Notes under the pieces: generated by a model
Told to the model about the DNA's origin: nothing
What the model saw: only the letters and a program-made list of their open reading frames with translations
Databases searched by the model: none
Part shown: positions 57,333-64,000 of the stretch, one piece after another
Numbering within the stretch: position 1 is the stretch's first letter
Layout of the letters: the number at the start of each line of letters is the position of its first letter
Assembly: GCF_023278565.1 (NCBI RefSeq)
Contig: NC_064682.1
Coordinates: forward strand, 1,116,001 to 1,180,000
Length of the DNA: 64,000 bases
Reading direction: 5' to 3'
Origin: Colletotrichum lupini
Taxonomy: Eukaryota > Ascomycota > Sordariomycetes > Glomerellales > Glomerellaceae
Translations under genes and position numbers: made by a program

Positions 57333-58809
57333 AATGGTCGTGTAAGATTTGATTTATTGTCTGGCGCTTGATTGGTGCAATGTTGTTCAGATAAATCCGA
57401 GAGCTTCAATCCCAATGTGGCCGCACGACATATACCCATCATCATAGCGGACTATCGGACTGACGACAATTCGGTGGGACGCACCAGCCATCCGGACGTT
57501 GAACCTCCGTGAGTCCGCGATCCGTAGTTTTCGGACGAATACATGTTCAAGCCGGCCCGTGTCCGCACCGACTGAACACAAACCGAACGGCATCCTCTCA
57601 GATGAAGCCAATCAAAAGGCTCATTGACGGGCGTTCGGACAAATATCGATCGGAGGACGGTGCTCATCCCACCGGTCTCGATGTCGCAAGTCAGTTTGTC
57701 TCCAGTCTCAACTGCCAGCCAAGACGCGGCTCGTACCGAACGTGAAGCCTGGCGCCAATCAATCTCTCTGCTTACTCAATACTCTTGGGATTCATCTCCA
57801 TCTGCCGGTGGGATGAATGAACCATGCTCAGGAAAGTTACGTCACGGCCAAATGATCGACTCAAAATCAAATGCCGTCAGGAAGTCTAATTTCATCGTTT
57901 CAGATTGCAATTATCTACGGTCACTACAGATCTTGGCTTACTTGCCCATACTTTGTCTAAAGTTCATCTAAGCACGTAAGAGACGGTTCCAAACCAACAG
58001 AGGAACTCTAGCCATCTTCAAGCGAATTTGTCGGTGTACTCCGCAAACACTTTTGCCCGGCATCAACAATTTCATCTTGTCCTTCCCAATCTTACTCTTC
58101 AAGAAATGTCCGCCTGTTTTGATTGCATACAGCGTCTCAAGCAAAGAGCCAGTAGCGTTATTACAAAGAAGTCAGGTTGACGTGATTCCAGGTCACAAAA
58201 GGAGAGAAAAAGGTGCCAAAAATGGCACAAAAGGGCAAAAAAGGGCCCAGCAAGGAGTCGAACTCAAGGGGTCGAGGTCCGTCTCAACAGAGACATGTGG
58301 AAATCCCACGACACCAGCTGAGTGTTCCGCTGGGCCAAGGCGCCCAAGCAGGCGCCTTCTACTTGTGTGACTGGGAAGGTTGAGTTGATTGTATAGGCTT
58401 TGGCTGTTGGTGAGCAATGAGAGAGGGCAACCCGGATGGGACGAGGCTGGGATAGAGTGTGAGACAGGAGTGGGTGCCAGGTGATCGCGGGCCATCATGT
58501 CCGCCGTAGATGTTTAAGTGATCCATCCAGGTTCCGATACAAAGCGAGTGCGACATGCACAGGCCCGGTTGAGCTGGCTGTACAGCATTGGGGATTGATT
58601 CTCAAATGTAACCCGATCTGGGTCAAAAGAGGCTTCAGGAAGCACGCTGATTTCCAGCAGGGAAGATATTCATGGAAAGATATTCCCGCTGCGTTTAGAA
58701 GAAGGCATCGACGACAAAGATCGTACCTATCAACCCCGACATCGGTTGCTGCTAAATTAAGAGACTCAGAGCTCAATGAAATGAGCCGGACGGAAAAATA
58801 CATCTACTT
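57333..58809. other. Intergenic region with a tRNA-like unit
   Basis: 1.5 kb between the P450 gene and the DnaJC28-like gene. Apart from the Pol III-like unit listed, I see no gene. Confidence 0.5.
58243..58336 (-). ncRNA. tRNA-like Pol III unit (degenerate tRNA or SINE fragment)
   Basis: On the minus strand an 8-bp terminal stem GGCCCAGC...GCTGGGCC encloses 78 nt. It contains an A-box-like TGGCCCAGCGG (starting one base upstream), a B-box-like GTTCGACTC and a hairpin GTCTC-TGTT-GAGAC, and TTTTTT, a Pol III terminator, follows at once. However, the T-stem pairs poorly and no normal anticodon loop is seen, so it is not a standard tRNA. A tRNA pseudogene or a tRNA-derived SINE head fits better. 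Confidence 0.35.
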
Positions 58810-60363
58810 TCAGTTGAAGAGATCCCTCCACATTTCCTTGAAGCCATAGTGAGGAGCCCTGGAATCGTATATCTTGGCCGATGTTCCCTCCTTACTAAAG
58901 CGGTCAAAAACCGTGACTTGACCGCCCCCTGCTGCATCGAATAATGTCTTTGTCGGCCTGGTGGCTCTCTCGCGGATAGTTTCTGCCACAAGGGGCGCGA
59001 CATCGGCGTAACAAGCCTTGAGCTCTCGCTCAAGCGAGAAGTACGGCTTCTTCGCCAGTTCTGGCGCCATAAGGTTGTAGGAACGCGTGATCGCATTGAG
59101 GTTGTTGACGGCGAGGTTCATATACGAGCTCTCAGTTGCAAGCCAATCAGAGTCGCGGAAGGGTTGTACCAGTGGCCGAGCAGGCTTCGTCGGCGCTGCC
59201 TCTGGTCCGGCTTCGCTAGTGCTGTTTCCCTCGACCGCCTGTTGACGCACCTTCGCCATGACAGGATCATCGGTTACATTGGTGGGAACCGAAATACTGT
59301 CGCTGTTTCTCTTGCGCGGATTATGGCGTTCCTCTGCACGAGCATAGTCCTCGGCCAGTTGCATCTTCTCCTCCAAGCTCCCACCTTTTGACGAAATCAT
59401 CCTGGCGACGTGCCTCCTCCAGTCGTTGCGTAATCTTGCCCTGAAGATGCCAGCGGTTTTGGCCAACTCTTGCTGCTTCTCTATCCATGGCGGGACAATC
59501 TCCTGCCTCTTGATCATCTTGTTCATTATGTACTCGGTGGTATCGATGAAAGGGTTATCGGCTCTTGCGTCTCTTTCTACCCCCTTGCCGCGAGGGATGT
59601 TCTTGAACTGCCCACGAGCAATGGCGTCCTCTATTCTTTCGTTGGCCAGTGACTCGAGGCCTGATATAGTGTTCGGCACAGCTCGAGCTGCTGCTCCAAA
59701 GCGGTCGCGGAGCTCTTTTCTAAACTCTTCGCGTTCCTTGGCGCTTTGCCCGCTCTCCTCTTTAAATCCCAGTGCAGTATATGTCGAGGCCTTCTCGCGA
59801 GCATTCGCAGCCCGCTGGCTAGGATTCGTCTTTGACTCTTTTCGCATCCGCATGTCAACGGGCGGAATCTGGAATTGTCCCCTTAGCTCGGGCTTGAGGG
59901 GCTTCTTCGCATCGTTGAGCATTCGCAGAACCGTATCAGACTGCGCCTCGTCTCCCGTCCAAGCCTGCGCCGCAGCTATTGAACGTGTCCCCTCGCCTGC
60001 TGAAGTGGGCATTTGAGCCTCTGCGAAAGTGGATGCGTATTGGGATCGGAATTTGGCGGTCTCGACCTTGTCGAGAAGCCGCTGCTTCAGCTCTTCGGAA
60101 AACCCAGCATCCTCGATAGCTTGACGCCCGCGCCGGCCACCAGTCAAAAGAGCTTCTTCTGTAGCTTCCTCGAGCTTTCGCGACATGGCTCCCTTTTCTT
60201 TTTCTGGGCCATTATCACTGCGATTGGGTGTTGGAGCTTCGGAAGCTTCGGGGGATCGGTCGGATGTGTAAAATCGACATCTCGCTGCGAGTGGTTCGGT
60301 GCGCCAACGTAAGGATAGACGGCGTCCCCAGGGCAGCGGTGTTCGTGAAAGCCTAGTCGCCAT
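58810..60363 (-). CDS. Mitochondrial DnaJC28-like protein (DUF1992)
   Basis: Single exon, 517 aa, starting at the first true ATG (60363); the upstream extension has no ATG. The first 35 residues are Arg/Ser/Leu-rich without acidic residues (MATRLSRTPLPWGRRLSLRW), a typical mitochondrial presequence. The DUF1992 domain lies at about residues 236-310: LANERIEDAIARGQF, KNIPRGKG and NPFIDTTEYIMNKMIKRQ. This is the conserved domain of DnaJ homolog subfamily C member 28; no J-domain HPD is present here, as usual in fungal members. The C-terminal part has PYFSLERELKACY. Its molecular role is poorly defined, probably mitochondrial. Confidence 0.88.
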   Translation of the reverse strand: MATRLSRTPLPWGRRLSLRWRTEPLAARCRFYTSDRSPEASEAPTPNRSDNGPEKEKGAMSRKLEEATEEALLTGGRRGRQAIEDAGFSEELKQRLLDKVETAKFRSQYASTFAEAQMPTSAGEGTRSIAAAQAWTGDEAQSDTVLRMLNDAKKPLKPELRGQFQIPPVDMRMRKESKTNPSQRAANAREKASTYTALGFKEESGQSAKEREEFRKELRDRFGAAARAVPNTISGLESLANERIEDAIARGQFKNIPRGKGVERDARADNPFIDTTEYIMNKMIKRQEIVPPWIEKQQELAKTAGIFRARLRNDWRRHVARMISSKGGSLEEKMQLAEDYARAEERHNPRKRNSDSISVPTNVTDDPVMAKVRQQAVEGNSTSEAGPEAAPTKPARPLVQPFRDSDWLATESSYMNLAVNNLNAITRSYNLMAPELAKKPYFSLERELKACYADVAPLVAETIRERATRPTKTLFDAAGGGQVTVFDRFSKEGTSAKIYDSRAPHYGFKEMWRDLFN

Positions 60364-61016
60364 ACTCAAGATCCCAGTCCTCGGTGGACGTCGGGGGACA
60401 GAACATGGTTGAGAGGGTCGAGCTATGGCCGCGGGTTTGTTGAGAATTAGCCTTGCTTTCGTGATGTCAACGAAAGGAAGAAAGTGGCGATTGACGGAGT
60501 TAAGCACGGGCCAGCGGTTAACCAGCCGATGGGGTCCACCTTTTCACGGAGCGCGATCGGGATAGACCCATATTTTGATCGGTGAGACGGTGCTGCCAAA
60601 GCCGGCGTATCTCGGCGATCGAATGCCTCCTCGCCTTACCGGTATCCAATTGTATCTACCTTGCCTTGAAAATTGGGTGCAAAAACAGTTTGCTGATAAA
60701 TGAACAGTCTTGCCGCTACTTCCGGTGACACTGCTATTATCATCATGACTTGTCCTGCACTCGTAAGTTAACTAGCAATCTATTCTATTCTCCGCTTGCG
60801 AGAACAGCATGTCACCCAAGACCCTAAAGCAAGACTTGATGGAAATGATGCGCACCATAACAATCCCTAAGCCACACATTATATTACAAACACACAGACC
60901 CAGAGTGAGATAGTTTCATCCATTGCCCGAGAAGAATCGATAAATGCTCAGTTGACTTATTTCCCATCGTAATCCTCCATACCTCTTTACTTTCCAAAGA
61001 TCTGGTGACCCAATAC
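60364..61016. other. Intergenic region
   Basis: Promoter of the DnaJC28-like gene and 3' flank of the dehydrogenase gene. No other feature recognised. Confidence 0.55.
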
Positions 61017-61888
61017 TCAAACGGTAAAATCTACCAACACCTTGTCCATCTCGGCGTTAAAGCTCTCATAATAATCCTGTCTCTTGTTCTCAAACGCGTC
61101 AAACATGGGTTTCGCGGTTCCCACTGGGATCTGTTCCTCTCCATTGACCCATCTCTGGTAGACTTCATCGGCGAATTCGTCTACCGGCATGCCAATAGCG
61201 TGACCGTTCTTCAAGTCCGGCTGATTCTTGGCATCGTGCAGTTCCGTCTGTACTGCAGGCGGGTAAACTTCAACAATCTTGACCCTTGAAGACGCATCCT
61301 TGAGCTGGGATCTGAGTGCGAGAATAAAGCCGTGCATAGCAGCCTTGGAGCCACTGTAGTTGGGGCACCGCTTCATCGGAATGAGGCCGAGCTGAGATGT
61401 GGTGTAAAGTAAGGCGGTCTGCTTGTCTTGCTTTGAAAGATGGGGGAGGAAGGCCTTGGTCAAGTGGACATGGGAGAGGTAATTTGCGAGAAGCTCATCA
61501 TAAACGATGTCCAAACTGACGTTTTCAGGCTTGGTGAAATCGATACCTCGCTGAACTCCGGCGTTCAGAAATACACAATCAAGATCAGGGTGCTCATTGA
61601 TTATGGACGAAGCAAACTCCGGAATCTTTAAACATTTCGTTAGTCTTATCCTTTACCATACCTTCATGAAGGGGAAGAGCCTCAACATACCGACTCCAAC
61701 TTGAGGATATCCACGACAGCTGCCGCAGCCTTGTTCGCGCCGTGCTTCGCAACGAACTTGTCGAGGTTCTCCTTTCTTCTACCGGCAGCGATGACGAAAG
61801 TGCCATTCTCGACAAGTTTGTCCGCTAGAGCTGCACCGATTCCCGAGGTCGCTCCGACTAACAGGACTTTCTGGTAAGGCAGAGACAT
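61017..61888 (-). CDS. Short-chain dehydrogenase/reductase
   Basis: Two exons (61888-61691, 61625-61017) give 268 aa; the 65-bp intron has a GACTAAC branch point. The cofactor-binding motif is VLLVGATSGIG at about residues 8-18, a variant of TGxxxGIG with valine for threonine. AAGRRKENL suggests preference for the NADP phosphate. FLNAGVQRG is the NAG motif and NYSGSKAAM holds the catalytic YxxxK. It resembles the DltE-like SDR subgroup. The substrate is unknown. There is no neighbouring pathway gene apart from the DnaJC28-like gene on the same strand. Confidence 0.92.
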
Positions 61889-62779
61889 GATAACTGCAGA
61901 TGGAGTGGCTAAGACCAATTGGATATGTGAAATGCGATGTAACAGAAGAAAGCGATAGCTAACGTAGATGTTTAGTATTGCTCAGATTTGGCTTGGAATC
62001 TCAAAACAATCGTGCTTTATATTCGTATTCATACATCCGAATTGGCTAGTGTTGGCTAGCAGCCAGGAATTTCTAGTGAACCCACGACATTTGTAAGCCT
62101 GTACAGGATTTATCAGCGTAAAATCTGTATAGAATCTGAAGACTCGACTGAACCCTAGCTTAGAAGATTCTGGGCTGATCATGGGGATGGATCGGTCCGC
62201 TTGTCGTGGTACGGACTGCTCCGGTTCGCCTCCTGGTCCGACATGTCGGCCAATGGGGGGCCTACGCCGATTCAGCTCGGATTACCCCCACACCACGCTA
62301 TAAATTTGAGTAGTGAGCCAGCAACCACCGGTCTCACTACGACCAAAGTAATACGTCATCTCGTTCTTCTTTCCCTACAATAACGAATGTAGCAAGGCAT
62401 TCCATGGTGCACTTCTAGTTGACTTAGACATGTGTATCTCCCTATGCTGTTCGAGTCTAGGTCCGACCTACTGATCCAGGCTTCGCTGTAGACCCTCAGT
62501 CCTCGCATGCTGCTACATTAACGACCAACTTGAGCAGTGCCATGCGTGACTTCTTCAGGCTCTAGCATACTTGAATATCTTTACGTCTTTAAAGTGCTAA
62601 TTGTCAAGTAAACTGCTAAATTTCAAAGATTTAGCAACGCCCTGCCAAATCTACGCCCGCACTCTTATACACAAGTTGGCGGGGGCAACTTCCGGCTGTC
62701 AACTTGGTCAATGCCAACCCCGGTGCTCCCTGGTTTACTCACGTAAAAATAAACCGACTCTCATCTTCACGTTAACCAA
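61889..62779. other. Intergenic region leading into the second AT-rich block
   Basis: Normal composition with CpA/TpG until about 62.75 kb. No gene recognised. Confidence 0.5.
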
Positions 62780-64000
62780 ATGTAGGACTACTTTAATTAA
62801 ACATAAAAATACTATCTAAAAGTAACTTCCGAGTCTAGCTAGCGCATAGTTCTATGCAAGCTTAAGTGATATCTCGAGGCTCTTATATATTATTTAGATA
62901 ATGATCTAATTTCTATAGCTTCCTTCTGTCTTCTTAAACCGCATGTTTGTTAAAGTATACTGTACTATTAAATTAGAAGTCTAATTCGACCGCGGCATAC
63001 AGCCGACTGCGCAGGGGCCAATTAGGGGCCCTATTTACGATTATTATAGCTAGCCCAACCTATAGTTAGAACCTCCTTTTTATACTTACTACGCAGATAT
63101 TTATATAATTTAATTAATCTCTTCGTTAACTACGGTTCGAACTAACTACCCTATAATAGGGATATTAATACTAATTAGTAATTAAACTTTACTATTATAA
63201 ATTAGTAAAGTATCTCGTTATATAAAAAAGACGACCTCTTAATACCGCACGGGATAAGAGATTTATATTAATTAACTTTACGGAAGTAAATAAAAAAGGA
63301 AGCAATTCTTAAATATTATACGGAATTAAGTAATTATAGCCCTTTATTACTTACGAGAGGTCGACGTTTACTACGTTAAACTACGTTAATTAACAGAACC
63401 GCTTAAGTAACTAGCCTTTTACTATCGCCCTAAGTAGCTTTTTTACTAAACGACTTTTCTATAGCCGGCCCGCGATTAAAAATTAACTAGTTAAATTAGT
63501 AAAAGTACGGTATAAAAGAGTACCGCGCGATCGAAAAAGGGGATTTCTAAATATAAATATTCTTACTTAGTAACGAAGGTAACCCTATAAGAGTTATTAA
63601 GCTAAGAGATCTATAGTATATAAAAAAGTCTATTATTATAAAGATCTTATAAGTACGACCTTAAGCCTACGATCTAAACGACCTCTTCGTAGCTTTTTTA
63701 ACTACCCCCTAGGTATTACTTAAGAATATAATATAGGGGACGGTTTAATAAGGGAGGAGGGGATTTAAAGGTCTTAATAGTATTGAGCTAAGAGTATTAC
63801 GGATCTTAGAGATTAACTTAAGAAAAAGGCGGCTACCCTAAAGTAGTCCTACGACCTCCCGCTAAAATTATTATTAGCTTAAAAAAAGGCTAAAAAAACG
63901 AGGATCTAAGGGGAAAAGAAAAGAATCCTCTAGAGGGCTACTAAAGGGCTTCTTTTTTATATTAGCTCCCGGCGCGAGATTACTAATTTTAAAAAATTAA
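62780..64000. mobile_element. Second RIP-degraded AT-rich block, cut by the window edge
   Basis: From about 62.78 kb onwards, and most strictly from 63.03 kb, CpA/TpG almost vanish while CpG, TpA and GC-containing words such as GGCCC or CGCGAT persist, as in the 20-38 kb block. No frame longer than a few dozen codons survives. I could not identify the ancestral element or its left end. Confidence 0.6.

Overview
This window comes from a filamentous ascomycete (Pezizomycotina). The genes have short introns (mostly 47-90 bp) with GTAAGT-like donors, CTGAC/CTAAC branch points and TAG/CAG acceptors. The families present are typical of that group: a HET-domain protein, a Zn(II)2Cys6 regulator, a Dal5-type permease, fungal P450, small secreted proteins. 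Large AT-rich blocks almost lack CpA/TpG, which is the mark of saturated repeat-induced point mutation (RIP). I cannot assign a genus.

Layout. 1-19.2 kb is gene-bearing: a HET protein cut by the left edge, a UDP-glycosyltransferase, a dipeptidyl-peptidase III gene with one nonsense codon, a multipass membrane protein, an Erg6/SMT-like methyltransferase, an unrecognised 318-aa protein and two small secreted proteins. 20.1-38.0 kb is one RIP-degenerate block. It is bounded by ~110-bp terminal inverted repeats and an 8-bp target duplication, so it appears to be a single old DNA transposon (17.86 kb as it stands) that was filled by later insertions: a Ty3/gypsy-like LTR element with 271-bp LTRs, and four complete copies plus one fragment of a 1.0-1.2 kb noncoding repeat that each time made a 15-bp target duplication and carries a GC-rich terminal hairpin. 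Copies differ in how far RIP has eroded them, which gives a relative chronology.

38.0-46.5 kb holds a third secreted cysteine-rich protein close to the transposon border, then a carboxylesterase, a Zn(II)2Cys6 regulator and a Dal5-family permease, which look like a small esterase/uptake cluster. 46.5-62.8 kb holds a secreted HExxH protease-like gene with one nonsense codon, an FMN-dependent alpha-hydroxy-acid dehydrogenase, a Ure2-like glutathione S-transferase, a P450 that has lost its heme-binding loop, a mitochondrial DnaJC28/DUF1992 protein and a short-chain dehydrogenase. From about 62.8 kb to the right edge a second RIP block begins.

Main points: three secreted-protein genes flank the transposon graveyard; three enzyme genes (two metallopeptidases, one P450) carry single discrete lesions in otherwise clean gene models; and the nested 15-bp-TSD repeat family does not match an element class I can name.
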